NCBI RefSeq assembly: GCF_009728735.1
Contig: NZ_CP024636.1
Span: forward strand, 3,537,515 to 3,601,514
Source of the DNA: Pantoea phytobeneficialis
Lineage (GTDB): Bacteria; Pseudomonadota; Gammaproteobacteria; Enterobacterales; Enterobacteriaceae
Direction of reading: 5' to 3'
Length of the DNA stretch: 64,000 bases
The stretch's first letter is position 1; every line of letters starts with the position of its first letter. Below, piece after piece: positions 35,924-44,968 of the stretch. Under the pieces are notes generated by a model, which saw only the letters and a program-made list of their open reading frames with translations, ran no database searches and had not been told where the DNA came from. The position numbers and the translations under genes were made by a program.

Positions 35924-36601
35924 ATGATGTATCACATTCCTGCCGTGCTCACGCCGGAAGAGGTCGCCAGTTTCACCACGCTGCTGCAACAGGCCGAGTG
36001 GGTAGATGGCCGGGTAACGGTCGGCAGCCAGGGTGCCACCGTGAAAAATAACCAGCAGATCGACACCCGTACGCCGCTCTATGATCGGTTGCAGGCGGCG
36101 GTGTTGCAGGCATTGAACAACAACCCGCTGTTCTTTTCCGCCGCGTTACCACGCAGCATTTCCACACCGCTATTCAATCGTTATGAGCAGGGGGAAACCT
36201 ACGGTTTTCATGTCGATGGGGCGGTGCGTCACAACGGCGCGGCAGGCTGGATGCGCACCGATCTTTCCGCCACGCTGTTCCTGTGCGAACCAGAGAGCTA
36301 TGACGGTGGCGAACTGGTAATTGAAGACACCTACGGCCAGCACAAGGTTAAACTGCCCGCCGGGCATCTGGTGTTGTATCCCTCCAGCAGCCTGCACTGC
36401 GTGACACCGGTGACGCGTGGCGCGCGTGTCGCATCATTCCTGTGGATTCAGTCGATGGTGCGCGATGACAAACAACGCGCAATGTTGTTTGAGCTGGACC
36501 GCAATATTCAGAGCCTGAAAGCGCGTCACGGCGACAGCGAAGAATTGCTGTCGCTGCTGAATATGTATCACAACCTGCTGCGTGGCTGGACCGAGGTGTA
36601 G
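35924..36601 (+). CDS. ybiX: PKHD-type Fe(II)/2-oxoglutarate hydroxylase
   Basis: 225 residues, the same length as E. coli YbiX. Cytoplasmic dioxygenase-fold protein with the iron-binding H-x-D in [11 protein letters not shown] near residue 95 and a distal His in [18 protein letters not shown] near 158, whose Arg would bind 2-oxoglutarate. It follows fiu as in E. coli, so it probably acts in iron or siderophore handling, though its substrate is unknown. The TAG stop lies inside the next family B repeat. Confidence 0.9.
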   Translation: MMYHIPAVLTPEEVASFTTLLQQAEWVDGRVTVGSQGATVKNNQQIDTRTPLYDRLQAAVLQALNNNPLFFSAALPRSISTPLFNRYEQGETYGFHVDGAVRHNGAAGWMRTDLSATLFLCEPESYDGGELVIEDTYGQHKVKLPAGHLVLYPSSSLHCVTPVTRGARVASFLWIQSMVRDDKQRAMLFELDRNIQSLKARHGDSEELLSLLNMYHNLLRGWTEV

Positions 36602-36619
36602 CGGCGCGATTTATCGCGC
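36598..36619. repeat. Family B palindromic repeat overlapping the ybiX stop
   Basis: GTAGCGGCGCGATTTATC followed by GCGC begins inside the last codons of ybiX and supplies its TAG stop. It separates ybiX from the convergent LysR gene. Confidence 0.8.
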
Positions 36620-36628
36620 TGTGAGTGC

Positions 36629-37516
36629 CTATTGTGTCAGCTCACGGGCAAACTGGATAAAGTCATGTAACGCTTTATTCTTTATCTCCCGCTGCCAGCT
36701 CATGGTCAGCGTTGAAGTGGCATGCTGATCCTGCAAAAAACAGTAGGCCACGTCGGGTATCATTACCGAACGCTGGGTTTCGGGTACCAGCGTGACCCCC
36801 ATCCCCATCGACACCAGACCGATAGCCACCGAGACATCACGGGTGGGTTGGATTTTCTGTGGCACAAATCCCGCCTGCTGGCAGGCGTTCAGCGCTGACC
36901 AGCCCAGGCCAACCCCAGGCGGATCTTCCTGCATCAAAAAGGGTTCAGCAGCAAGTTGTGACAACGCAATGCGCGGCTGGGAAGCCAGCGGGTGGCGACG
37001 TGGGAGCACCGCAATCAACGGGCGGGTGGCGAGATCGAGATAGTCCAGATGATCATATCGTGGCACCGGTGAGCGTACCAGGGCGATATCTATTTGATTA
37101 GTTAACAGAAGTGTAAGCTGTTCGTGAACATTGCGTTCTTCAATCACGATATCAATGCCTGGTTTACGCTGGCGATAACCATTAATTAACAGCGTGAGTG
37201 CCGGGTCGAGTATCGAAGAACCGACGTAACCAAGCTTGATCTGCCCGCGATATCCCAGGCGTAAACTGCGCGCATTTTCGCGGAACTTGGTGTAATGACT
37301 GGATGCGATACGTGCCTCTTCCACCAGTTGCTCACCTTCAAACGTCAGCGCCACATGCCGCCGGTCACGGGTGAATAGCGCAAGATCCAGCTCCTTTTCC
37401 AGCGCCTTGATGTACTGGCTCAGCGCCGGTTGAGCGATGTTCAGACGCAGTGCCGACTTGCCAAAATGCAGCTCCTCCGCCAGTACGACAAAGGCGTGTA
37501 AATGTCGGTAATCCAT
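36629..37516 (-). CDS. LysR-family regulator of the aromatic acid decarboxylase operon
   Basis: 295 residues. N-terminal helix-turn-helix (LHAFVVLAEELHFGKSALRLNIAQPALSQYIKALE, residues about 6-40) and LysR substrate-binding domain (about 90-290), similar in style to BenM/CatM-type regulators with LGYRGQIKLGYVGSSIL and PLIAVLPRRHPLA. It is divergent from the UbiD gene, the standard LysR layout, with an inverted repeat in the gap. It probably activates the decarboxylase operon in response to an aromatic acid (inference). Confidence 0.87.
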   Translation of the reverse strand: MDYRHLHAFVVLAEELHFGKSALRLNIAQPALSQYIKALEKELDLALFTRDRRHVALTFEGEQLVEEARIASSHYTKFRENARSLRLGYRGQIKLGYVGSSILDPALTLLINGYRQRKPGIDIVIEERNVHEQLTLLLTNQIDIALVRSPVPRYDHLDYLDLATRPLIAVLPRRHPLASQPRIALSQLAAEPFLMQEDPPGVGLGWSALNACQQAGFVPQKIQPTRDVSVAIGLVSMGMGVTLVPETQRSVMIPDVAYCFLQDQHATSTLTMSWQREIKNKALHDFIQFARELTQ

Positions 37517-37537
37517 CGATGTCCTCCTGATTTTTAC

Positions 37538-37556
37538 TGATAATAACTCTTTATCA
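37538..37556. promoter_or_regulatory. LysR-type operator between regulator and UbiD gene
   Basis: TGATAA-TAACTCT-TTATCA is a perfect inverted repeat of 6-7-6 containing a T-N11-A core, 22 bases before the regulator start. A further TTATCA half-site lies about 30 bases away towards the UbiD gene. Confidence 0.6.
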
Positions 37557-37728
37557 AAACGCTAGGTATTATTATTGGACTCTTATCAGTGATCCTCTAA
37601 CACTGTGGGGGTAACGACGGGAGGTGCCGGTTCTATGCCACTGAATTCGCTCCTGTTGTTCTCAAGGTGTGCCAGCGCCTGTCTGCGCCGATGCATCACC
37701 GGTTACCACGACCAAGAGGGACATTGAG

Positions 37729-39216
37729 ATGTCTGAGAAGCAAGTAAAAGTCACCGATTTACGTTCCGCGCTGGAGGTGTTAAGCCAGTACGATGATGAA
37801 TTGATTTACACCGATGAACCTGTAGATCCGATCGCGGAATTATCCGGCGTTTACCGTTATGTCGGTGCACACGGCACGGTAAAACGTCCGACGCAAATCG
37901 GCCCGGCGATGATTTTCAACAAAATCAAAGGCTACAACGATATGCGCGTGCTTATCGGCCTGCTGTCTTCACGTAAACGTGTGGCACGCCTGTTTGGCAC
38001 CACACCGGAAAATCTGGCGTTTATGCTGAAAGATTCGGTCGCTAACCCGATCGCGCCGATTGTTATCCCGCGTGAACAAGCGGTATCTCAGGAAGTGGTG
38101 CATCTGGCCAGCGATCCGAACTTCGATATCCTGAAAATCCTGCCTGCGCCAACCAACACCCCGGAAGATGCCGGCCCTTATTTCACCCTCGGTATGTGTT
38201 ACGCCGCCGATCCGGAAACCGGTGAACACGACGTCACCATCCATCGCCTGTGCGTGCAAAGCAAAGACGAAATCTCGATGTATTTCGTGCCAGGCCGTCA
38301 CCTCGATACTTTCCGTCAGAAAGCTGAAGCGGCCGGTAAACCGCTGCCGATCTCTATCAGCATCGGTGTCGATCCGGCGATTGAGATTGGTGCCTGTTTT
38401 GAACCGCCAACAACGCCGCTGGGCTTTGATGAATTGTCGATTGCCGGCAGCCTGCGTAACCAGGCCGTTGAGTTAGCAGAATGTCTGACCGTGAAAGCAC
38501 GCGCCATCGCCAATGCGGAAGTGGTGATTGAAGGTGAGTTGCTGCCCGGTGTACGTGTACGTGAAGACCAGAACACCAATTCCGGCAAAGCGATGCCTGA
38601 ATTCCCCGGTTATACCGGTGCGGCACAGGCTCAGGTGCCGGTGATCAAAGTCAAAGCCATTACCCATCGTCGTTCACCGATCCTGCAAACCTGTATTGGC
38701 CCCAGCGATGAACACACCAATATGGCCGGTATCCCGACTGAAGCCAGTATTTTGCAGATGGTGGAACGCGCGCTGCCAGGTTTCGTGCAGACCGTACACT
38801 GTCCGACACCGGGCACAGGCAAATATCTGGCGGTGTTGCAGGTGAAAAAACGCACCCCGGCGGATGAAGGTCGTCAGCGTCAGGCGGCACTGCTGGCGTT
38901 CTCCGCCTTCTCTGAGCTGAAACATGTGATGCTGGTGGATGAAGACGTCGATGTGTTTGATATTAACGATGTGATCTGGGCGATGACCACCCGTTATCAG
39001 GGCGATGTCGATACCGTGTTTATTCCGGGTGTACGTTGCCATCCGCTTGATCCGTCCTCTGATCCGGCCTACAGCCCGTCAGTACGCGACCACGGTATTG
39101 CCTGCAAAACTATCTTTGACTGCACCGTGCCTTACCACCTGAAAGCTAACTTCCACCGTAGCGAATTCCTCGAAGTGGATGTGAATCGCTTCATCCCAGG
39201 TTTCAACAAAAAATAA
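37729..39216 (+). CDS. UbiD-family hydroxyaryl acid decarboxylase (AroY/LpdC-like)
   Basis: 495 residues. Prenylated-FMN-dependent non-oxidative decarboxylase. Family blocks: TIHRLCVQSKDEISMYFVPGRHL near residue 180, EVVIEGELLPGVRVREDQN near 265 with catalytic Glu candidates, and KAMPEFPGYTG near 288, a form seen in protocatechuate and gallate decarboxylases rather than in ubiquinone UbiD. AGAGGG lies 8 bases before the ATG at 37729. It is followed by a UbiX-like enzyme that makes its cofactor. The neighbouring QuiB/QuiC genes suggest protocatechuate as substrate, giving catechol (inference). Confidence 0.85.
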   Translation: MSEKQVKVTDLRSALEVLSQYDDELIYTDEPVDPIAELSGVYRYVGAHGTVKRPTQIGPAMIFNKIKGYNDMRVLIGLLSSRKRVARLFGTTPENLAFMLKDSVANPIAPIVIPREQAVSQEVVHLASDPNFDILKILPAPTNTPEDAGPYFTLGMCYAADPETGEHDVTIHRLCVQSKDEISMYFVPGRHLDTFRQKAEAAGKPLPISISIGVDPAIEIGACFEPPTTPLGFDELSIAGSLRNQAVELAECLTVKARAIANAEVVIEGELLPGVRVREDQNTNSGKAMPEFPGYTGAAQAQVPVIKVKAITHRRSPILQTCIGPSDEHTNMAGIPTEASILQMVERALPGFVQTVHCPTPGTGKYLAVLQVKKRTPADEGRQRQAALLAFSAFSELKHVMLVDEDVDVFDINDVIWAMTTRYQGDVDTVFIPGVRCHPLDPSSDPAYSPSVRDHGIACKTIFDCTVPYHLKANFHRSEFLEVDVNRFIPGFNKK

Positions 39217-39225
39217 GGAGGCAGC

Positions 39226-39846
39226 ATGTCAGGGTCTGTCATTCGAAGCAGCGGTAAACCACGGGTTATTGTTGGCATTAGCGGAGCGTCTGGTTTTTCC
39301 TATGGCGTACAGGCATTGCGTTATTTGCGTCAGCTGGAGGTGGAGAGCCATCTGGTGATCTCGCCAGCCGGGCACCTCAATCGCGAACATGAAACCGATC
39401 TTACTGCTGAAGATGTCGCGGAAATGGCCGATGTGGTTTATCCCATCCGTGCCGTCGGGGCCGCCATTGCCAGTGGCTCATTCCGCACCCTTGGCATGCT
39501 GGTGGCTCCGTGTTCGATGCACACCCTGGCGGCTATCGCCAATGGCCTGACCGACAATCTGCTGACGCGTGCAGCCGATGTGGTGTTGAAAGAACGCCGT
39601 CGCCTGGTGTTAATGGTGCGGGAAACGCCGCTTCACTTGGGGCATATCCGTAATATGCAGCAGGCGACGGAATCCGGCGCGATTGTGTTTCCGCCGGTGC
39701 CCGCGCTTTATGCGCGGCCACAAACTGTTGAAGAGATAATTGCGCACAGCGTGGCGCGTGCTCTGGGGCTGATGGATCTGGATTGTGCCGATCTGCCGCG
39801 CTGGGGGGAAGACGTGACTTTAATGACCAGGAGTAATAAATCGTGA
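39226..39846 (+). CDS. UbiX-family flavin prenyltransferase (decarboxylase subunit B)
   Basis: 206 residues. Makes prenylated FMN from FMN and dimethylallyl phosphate for the UbiD-type enzyme. FMN-binding [15 protein letters not shown] near residue 20, the [28 protein letters not shown] block near 90 and [16 protein letters not shown] near 130 are all typical. AAGGAGG precedes the ATG. It starts 9 bases after the UbiD gene and overlaps the next gene by 4 bases. Confidence 0.9.
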   Translation: MSGSVIRSSGKPRVIVGISGASGFSYGVQALRYLRQLEVESHLVISPAGHLNREHETDLTAEDVAEMADVVYPIRAVGAAIASGSFRTLGMLVAPCSMHTLAAIANGLTDNLLTRAADVVLKERRRLVLMVRETPLHLGHIRNMQQATESGAIVFPPVPALYARPQTVEEIIAHSVARALGLMDLDCADLPRWGEDVTLMTRSNKS

Positions 39847-40562
39847 TTATAGGACCCTATATTAATGGCTCTGCCGTGCTGATCGGCGGCATTGTCGGTG
39901 CGTTGCTCAGTTCGCGTCTGCCAGAACGCATCAGAACCTCGATGCCGCTGATCTTCGGTGCAGCTTCCATGTGTATGGGGATTGTTCTGGTGGTGAAAGT
40001 CAGCCATATGCCGGTGATGGTGTTATCGGTGATCCTGGGGGCGTTGCTGGGTGAGCTGTGTTATCTGGAAAAAGGTATCGGTAAGCTCGGCAGCAAAGCG
40101 CGTGGACTGGTCGAGATGTTCGTCAGTTCCGGCGAACAGGATAAGGAGTCGCAGGAGCAGTTCCTGCAAAGTTATGTGGCGATCATCGTGCTGTTTTGCG
40201 CCAGCGGCACCGGGATTTTCGGTTCGATGCATGAAGGGATGACCGGTGACACCAGCGTCCTGATTGCAAAATCCTTTCTCGACTTGTTTACCGCCGCGAT
40301 TTTTGCCACGTCGCTCGGTTTCGCGGTGGCGGTGGTTGCGGTGCCTCAGCTGATTATTCAGCTACTGCTCGCCTATGGTGCGGTGTTTATCCTGCCGTTA
40401 ACCACGCCCGCGATGCAGGCTGATTTCTCGGCGGTTGGCGGCGTATTAATGTTCGCCACAGGCTTTCGCATTTGCGGCATTAAAATCTTCCCGGTCGCCA
40501 ATATGTTGCCTGCTCTGGTGCTGGCGATGCCAATCTCTTCTTTATGGACCAGCTTCTTTTAA
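39843..40562 (+). CDS. DUF554 (YqgA-like) membrane protein
   Basis: 239 residues, six or seven hydrophobic segments (about 7-25, 32-50, 55-72, 105-125, 145-175, 180-200, 215-238). It matches the DUF554 family by [20 protein letters not shown] and the [22 protein letters not shown] block. The start is GTG overlapping the UbiX stop (GTGA), so it is coupled to the decarboxylase. E. coli YqgA has no known function. Placement suggests transport or export linked to aromatic acid decarboxylation, but this is inference only. Confidence 0.8.
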   Translation: MIIGPYINGSAVLIGGIVGALLSSRLPERIRTSMPLIFGAASMCMGIVLVVKVSHMPVMVLSVILGALLGELCYLEKGIGKLGSKARGLVEMFVSSGEQDKESQEQFLQSYVAIIVLFCASGTGIFGSMHEGMTGDTSVLIAKSFLDLFTAAIFATSLGFAVAVVAVPQLIIQLLLAYGAVFILPLTTPAMQADFSAVGGVLMFATGFRICGIKIFPVANMLPALVLAMPISSLWTSFF

Positions 40563-40670
40563 ATCAGGAGGGTAAAAAACAATTATATCGGGGATGGAAA
40601 AGTCATTAAACCAGGGGCCGGAAAGTAACGGTGTTTATTTCCGGCTACTTTAGTCAGATCGGAATTCATC

Positions 40671-42212
40671 ATGATTAAAAATAACATTGCCTGTGCAATA
40701 GCGTTGCTATTGCCATTGGCTTCGCACGCCGCAGATAACGCAACACAAGGTATTGAAGTATTACGGGTGACGTCTCCTGCCGATGATGGCAGCCAGGGCA
40801 CGCTGCGCTGGGCGCTGGAAAAAAACAACCAAAATCCCGGACATTATCGTATTGAATTACACTCCGCCAATAACCAGCCACTGATTATCAAACCTAATAA
40901 ACCATTACCGGAAATTAAAGGTCCGGTAGAGATTATTAACACCGATTTCCTTAAACAAGGGAAATATGTCGCCATCGACGGTTCTGGATATATTAAAGGT
41001 GTGGACCCGCAATCCTGCCCCGGTGCCGTCCCTGGCCAGTACGGTGCTAATGTGCGTACCACGACCATGCCGGGTCTGGTGCTGCGCGATACCCATGATG
41101 TCACCCTGCAAGGGGTTGAAGTGCGTAATTTCTGTATCGGGATTCTGGTGAATCGCGCCAAAAACAACGTGATTGAAGATAACCGCATCGTCGGTAATCA
41201 TGGCGGTGCCGGTATTATGTTAACCGGGGATGATGGCAAGGGTAACTCGACCGCCACCACCACCGAGCGTAATAAAATTATCCGCAATACGTTTATTAAT
41301 AATGGTGATGCGATGGAAGCCACCCGTGGTGCCTCGTTTAACCTGATTGCGGATAACTTTGTCACCACCGACAACGTACATAACCAGGAACCTTCACAGG
41401 GGCTGGAGATGCTGTGGGGGAATGACAACGAAGTGATTCATAATCATTTTGAAAATTATTCCGACGGCGTACAGCTCAATTGGGGAAATCGCAACTACAT
41501 TGCCGATAATACCTTCACCAATCTCTCTTCTGCGGTGACATTAAGTGGGACGGGCAACGTGGTGGCCGGGAATACCATGATCGGCAATCGGGTGGCGGTT
41601 TCCGTGCGCCCGCAGGGTGAACCCGGTAAAAACGGCAGCTTTGGCATTAACCGGATTACCGGGCCGGCCGTGAACCGGATCACTGAAAATATTATGGTCG
41701 ACAACGGCAAAGACATTAAACGTTGCTTTGCCGGTGGGAGCTGCCTGCCAGGTTATGCCGGTGCCATTGTATTTAATGTGCCAGGCCTCGAACATGCGGC
41801 CTTTATCGGTAATCGTGGCGGTGGTATCGGCAATGACACCAGCAAGCTGGAAAAAATCTGCGCCATTGATGGTAACGTGGCTGGATGTGAAGCAACGCCG
41901 AATAAAGATCAGCCTGCGCCGGTCATTACCCGTGTCGTGCGTGACCAGCAGATGCTAACCATCGACGGCAGCGTGAAAGGGGAGGCCAATACTGCCTACC
42001 GCATTGAGTTTTTCTCCAACAGCAAAGCAACGATGGACGAAGCGGAGCATTTCCTCGGCTATCAGATGGTTGCCATTAATGCACAGGGTAACGGCACTAT
42101 CCATTATCAGACCCCGCTGAGCGCGGATTTAGCGGTGGCGAATGTGACATCCACTGCCACCACCGATGACGGTGCTACTTCACCTTTAAGTAAGCCTGCC
42201 CCCATGCAATAA
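40671..42212 (+). CDS. quiC: secreted 3-dehydroshikimate dehydratase, beta-helix type
   Basis: 513 residues. Signal peptide MIKNNIACAIALLLPLASHA. The mature protein follows Acinetobacter QuiC block by block: GSQGTLRWALEKNN, YVAIDGSGYIKG, CPGAVPGQYGANVRT, GGAGIMLTGDDGKGN, NYSDGVQLNWGNRNYIADN, KDIKRCFAGGSC. QuiC turns 3-dehydroshikimate into protocatechuate in the periplasm and has a right-handed parallel beta-helix, which can mislead annotation as a pectate lyase. Repeated N-x-I/V-x-x-N turns are visible between residues 140 and 330. It starts 108 bases after the DUF554 gene and is followed by the exported dehydroquinase. Confidence 0.86.
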   Translation: MIKNNIACAIALLLPLASHAADNATQGIEVLRVTSPADDGSQGTLRWALEKNNQNPGHYRIELHSANNQPLIIKPNKPLPEIKGPVEIINTDFLKQGKYVAIDGSGYIKGVDPQSCPGAVPGQYGANVRTTTMPGLVLRDTHDVTLQGVEVRNFCIGILVNRAKNNVIEDNRIVGNHGGAGIMLTGDDGKGNSTATTTERNKIIRNTFINNGDAMEATRGASFNLIADNFVTTDNVHNQEPSQGLEMLWGNDNEVIHNHFENYSDGVQLNWGNRNYIADNTFTNLSSAVTLSGTGNVVAGNTMIGNRVAVSVRPQGEPGKNGSFGINRITGPAVNRITENIMVDNGKDIKRCFAGGSCLPGYAGAIVFNVPGLEHAAFIGNRGGGIGNDTSKLEKICAIDGNVAGCEATPNKDQPAPVITRVVRDQQMLTIDGSVKGEANTAYRIEFFSNSKATMDEAEHFLGYQMVAINAQGNGTIHYQTPLSADLAVANVTSTATTDDGATSPLSKPAPMQ

Positions 42213-42351
42213 CCCATTCCTGAGCGAGCTGCGACACAGCATTACCTGACGGCATTCATCTGCAACTAAAACAATAAACCGACCGGAAAGAGACAGCCTC
42301 GCAGCTGATCTCGTCCAGTCAGGTGTGTCATTAGCGAAACAGGAACTCCCC

Positions 42352-43236
42352 ATGAATTTGCATAAAAGTGTATTAGCGATTTCTTTGCTGCTGGCCTTGC
42401 CAGGTGTGACCAGCGCCATTGCCGCCACCAGCGCACCGGCTGCGGCCGTCAACGTACGACACGCACAACCCATCACCATTCGCCAGACCACCATTGGCGA
42501 AGGGATGCCGAAAGTCATCATCCCTACCACCGGCGCGACAGCCGACCAGGTTCTGGCGCAGGCCAAAGTTATCGGCGCGAACCCGGATGCCGATTTGATT
42601 GAATACCGTATTGATTATCTGAATTTCGCCACCGATGCTGCGCAAGTTGGCGCATTGGGCAAACAGGTTGCGGGTGAAGTGCAGGCTAAACCCCTTATCC
42701 TGACCTTCCGTACGCAGTCTGAAGGTGGCGCGAAAGCCATCAGCGATAAGGCGTATGGCAAGCTCTATCTGGCGCTGATTAAAGATCACTTTATCGATAT
42801 TCTCGATGTGGAGATGTTCCGCGATCCGGCAGTGATCCACCAGGTGGTCACCGCTGCCCATGCCGCCGGAATTAAAGTGGTGATGTCCAGCCATGATTTC
42901 CAGAAAACCCCGGCCACCAGCGAGATCGTTGCTCGTCTGCGTAAGCAGGACAGCATGGGCGCAGATATTCTGAAAATTGCGGTGATGCCGCATGATTCAG
43001 GTGATGTGGTGAAACTGATGGATGCTACGGCGCAGATCCGCAATGACTACTCGCGTAAACCGTTGCTGACGATGTCGATGGGCGGCCTGGGGGCGATTTC
43101 CCGGCTTTCCGGGGAAGTGTTTGGTGATGACCTGACCTTTGGCATGATTGGTACGGCGTCTGCACCGGGACAGGTGGATGCGGCACAGTTGCATCAGGTA
43201 TTGAAAACGGTTGATGTGGCGCTGAACGGCCATTAA
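42352..43236 (+). CDS. quiB: exported type I 3-dehydroquinate dehydratase
   Basis: 294 residues. Type I dehydroquinase fold with Schiff-base Lys208 in DILKIAVMP and general base His181 in VVMSSHDF; EYRIDYL and PLILTFRTQSEGG are further family motifs. Unlike biosynthetic AroD (about 250 residues) it carries a signal peptide (MNLHKSVLAISLLLALPGV...AIA) and a linker, so it works in the periplasm, as QuiB does in Acinetobacter quinate catabolism. Substrate 3-dehydroquinate, product 3-dehydroshikimate, which QuiC next door consumes. AGGAA lies 6 bases before ATG 42352. Confidence 0.85.
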   Translation: MNLHKSVLAISLLLALPGVTSAIAATSAPAAAVNVRHAQPITIRQTTIGEGMPKVIIPTTGATADQVLAQAKVIGANPDADLIEYRIDYLNFATDAAQVGALGKQVAGEVQAKPLILTFRTQSEGGAKAISDKAYGKLYLALIKDHFIDILDVEMFRDPAVIHQVVTAAHAAGIKVVMSSHDFQKTPATSEIVARLRKQDSMGADILKIAVMPHDSGDVVKLMDATAQIRNDYSRKPLLTMSMGGLGAISRLSGEVFGDDLTFGMIGTASAPGQVDAAQLHQVLKTVDVALNGH

Positions 43237-43249
43237 TCCCCTGCAATTT

Positions 43250-43276
43250 TGCCTTCCGCAAGCTCTGCGGAAGGCA
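43250..43276. terminator. Bidirectional terminator between quiB and porin
   Basis: TGCCTTCCGCA (43250-43260) pairs perfectly with TGCGGAAGGCA (43266-43276) over a 5-base loop. AATTTT precedes and TTCTGTTTT follows, so it can stop both convergent transcripts. Confidence 0.8.
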
Positions 43277-43283
43277 TTCTGTT

Positions 43284-44573
43284 TTAGAACTTCACTTTAA
43301 CCTGCACACCCGCAACCCAGGTATCTTTGATCTCTTTATTCGAGAACGCACCCGGTTCTTTGATGTACTGCACGCTCGGGCGTACCGACAGCCACGGCGT
43401 TGCTTGCAGGGTATAGGTCATCTCAACCAGCTGTTCGCCAATATCCAGACCATTTACCATTTCTGCGTCGGCTAATTCGCCTTTGGCGCGCAAACTGTCA
43501 ACGGCATTATCACGACTGTGCTGGTTGTACACCGCACGACCATAACCAATGGCAATCGCATCATGCGGACGCGCTGCAAACGGTCCAGTCAATACCAAAC
43601 CGGCCGAGTACCAGTGACGGAACGGCGAGGTGGCGGCATCGGTGGTGGTGGCCTGACCAAACATATGCAGGTTCTGGTTGCGCAGCGAAGTGGACTGCCA
43701 AATGGTCTGGTCGGCCAGCAGGTAGGCACCCCAGCGTTTATCAGCACGGCGATCGGGCTGGTCGATACGTGCGACGTTGGAACTGTCGTAGTAGTAACCG
43801 AGTTTGTACTGACCGGGTAACTCACCCTGTAAGTTGTAGATCAACTCAACCGGGACGATATAGCCGGTGGTGCCCGGTGCAAAGGGTTTAAACGCACGGG
43901 ACGATTCGCTGTTCTGTTCCGGGTTAACGTTAAATACCGCCGTTTGCAGCGCCCAGCTGTCATTGAAGCTGTACTTTAACTCACCGCCGAGGTGGGCGTT
44001 GGGGTAGTTACCCCAGCCGCTGCCACCTGACATCGACAGCGGGTGAGCACAGAAGCCTGCGTTCATAAAGTTGGTCAGAATTGACAGGCCGCCGAAATCA
44101 TTCCCCATAGCCAGCCAGCCCAGCTTGTACTGCAACTGCGGGGTGAAGAGATAATTGGCGTAGCTCAGTTCGCTCAGGCGAGTATATTCGCCGCCATACG
44201 CTTCCTGAATTGGCAGACGGTTGCCGACCAGATCCGCCGAGGTGCTGCGTCCACGACGATCGTTGATTGACAGCTGGACCGTACCGGCGTGCTGCGCATT
44301 GAACAGACGGTTCAAATCAAAGGTGGCACCCAGACGGATCTGCTGAGCGTAGCGTGTGCCATAAGACTGGCCGCCGCTCAACACGCCTGCGGTTTCTGAG
44401 ACATAGTCGCCGGTTAAGTTAACGCCGTGCTGGGCGAGATCGCTCCGTGCGCCATCCCAGTCACCGGTCAGGGTGTCCTGGTGGAAGAAGTCGGTAGCTT
44501 GTGCGGCAGGTACTGCCAAAGCGCAAAGGAGGGCGGCAGGCAATAGCCTGATTTTAAAACAAATGGTTTTCAT
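43284..44573 (-). CDS. OprB-family carbohydrate/organic acid porin
   Basis: 429 residues. Outer-membrane channel with signal peptide ending AVPAAQA and mature start TDFFHQDTLTGDWDGARSDLAQHGV, which is the OprB hallmark. Barrel-like alternating strands run to a terminal Phe (VAGVQVKVKF). OprB proteins pass sugars and similar small polar solutes. A porin gene (quiX) accompanies quiB and quiC in Acinetobacter, so here it may admit quinate, shikimate or dehydroquinate; glucose uptake is the alternative. It is convergent with quiB. Confidence 0.85.
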   Translation of the reverse strand: MKTICFKIRLLPAALLCALAVPAAQATDFFHQDTLTGDWDGARSDLAQHGVNLTGDYVSETAGVLSGGQSYGTRYAQQIRLGATFDLNRLFNAQHAGTVQLSINDRRGRSTSADLVGNRLPIQEAYGGEYTRLSELSYANYLFTPQLQYKLGWLAMGNDFGGLSILTNFMNAGFCAHPLSMSGGSGWGNYPNAHLGGELKYSFNDSWALQTAVFNVNPEQNSESSRAFKPFAPGTTGYIVPVELIYNLQGELPGQYKLGYYYDSSNVARIDQPDRRADKRWGAYLLADQTIWQSTSLRNQNLHMFGQATTTDAATSPFRHWYSAGLVLTGPFAARPHDAIAIGYGRAVYNQHSRDNAVDSLRAKGELADAEMVNGLDIGEQLVEMTYTLQATPWLSVRPSVQYIKEPGAFSNKEIKDTWVAGVQVKVKF

Positions 44574-44687
44574 GGTGTAAGTGGTAGAAAGTTAATAAGC
44601 ACGCTTATTGTACCTCCTGGTACGTTTTTGATCGTGTGCTTATTGACGCTTCCTGACAAACCAAGTGTTTCTGGATTTTACGAGCGG

Positions 44688-44745
44688 GTGGCGGCGCGAT
44701 TTATCGCACAGGTTTTCAAAAAAGCGCGATAAATCGCGCCGCTAC
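44688..44745. repeat. Family B palindromic repeat pair
   Basis: GTGGCGGCGCGATTTATCGC at the left and GCGCGATAAATCGCGCCGC at the right form a degenerate inverted pair over a 20-base spacer, next to the tRNA terminator. Confidence 0.8.
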
Positions 44746-44748
44746 AGA

Positions 44749-44777
44749 CAAAAAAAAAGCAGCCTTTTCAGGCTGCT
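44749..44777 (-). terminator. Terminator of the asparagine tRNA gene
   Basis: On the minus strand, AGCAGCC-TGAAAA-GGCTGCT is followed by nine T residues, 13 bases after the tRNA CCA end. Confidence 0.9.
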
Positions 44778-44789
44778 CTTCTTCGAATT

Positions 44790-44865
44790 TGGCTCCTCTG
44801 ACTGGACTCGAACCAGTGACATACGGATTAACAGTCCGCCGTTCTACCGACTGAACTACAGAGGA
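44790..44865 (-). tRNA. tRNA-Asn (anticodon GTT)
   Basis: 76 bases with encoded CCA. On the minus strand it begins TCCTCTGTAGTTCAGTCGG, has anticodon loop CTGTTAATC, T loop GGTTCGAGTCC and ends CAGAGGAGCCA; the acceptor stem pairs perfectly. It stands before mtfA, as asnT does in E. coli. This tRNA family is a frequent phage and island integration site. Confidence 0.97.
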
Positions 44866-44968
44866 ATCGTTGGAACGAGGCGCATATTAATGGGCAGTGC
44901 CGGAGCTGTCAACAGCTAAAAATACATTTGTATTCAACTGGCTAGCATTAATACAAAGCGATCGCGCT

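Larger units (their letters stand above)
44574..44968. other. Gap of 395 bases with repeat and tRNA
   Basis: Holds the porin promoter side, a family B repeat (44688-44745), the tRNA terminator and the asparagine tRNA. Nothing else protein-coding is convincing; no integrase or attachment-site duplication of the tRNA 3' end was seen nearby. Confidence 0.6.

Noticed and set aside
40671..42212. Pectate lyase or NosD-like annotation for the beta-helix protein
   Set aside because: The conserved blocks and length match QuiC dehydroshikimate dehydratase, and the neighbours are dehydroquinase and aromatic decarboxylase genes.
42352..43236. Biosynthetic aroD
   Set aside because: The signal peptide and the qui-type neighbours point to a catabolic, exported enzyme.
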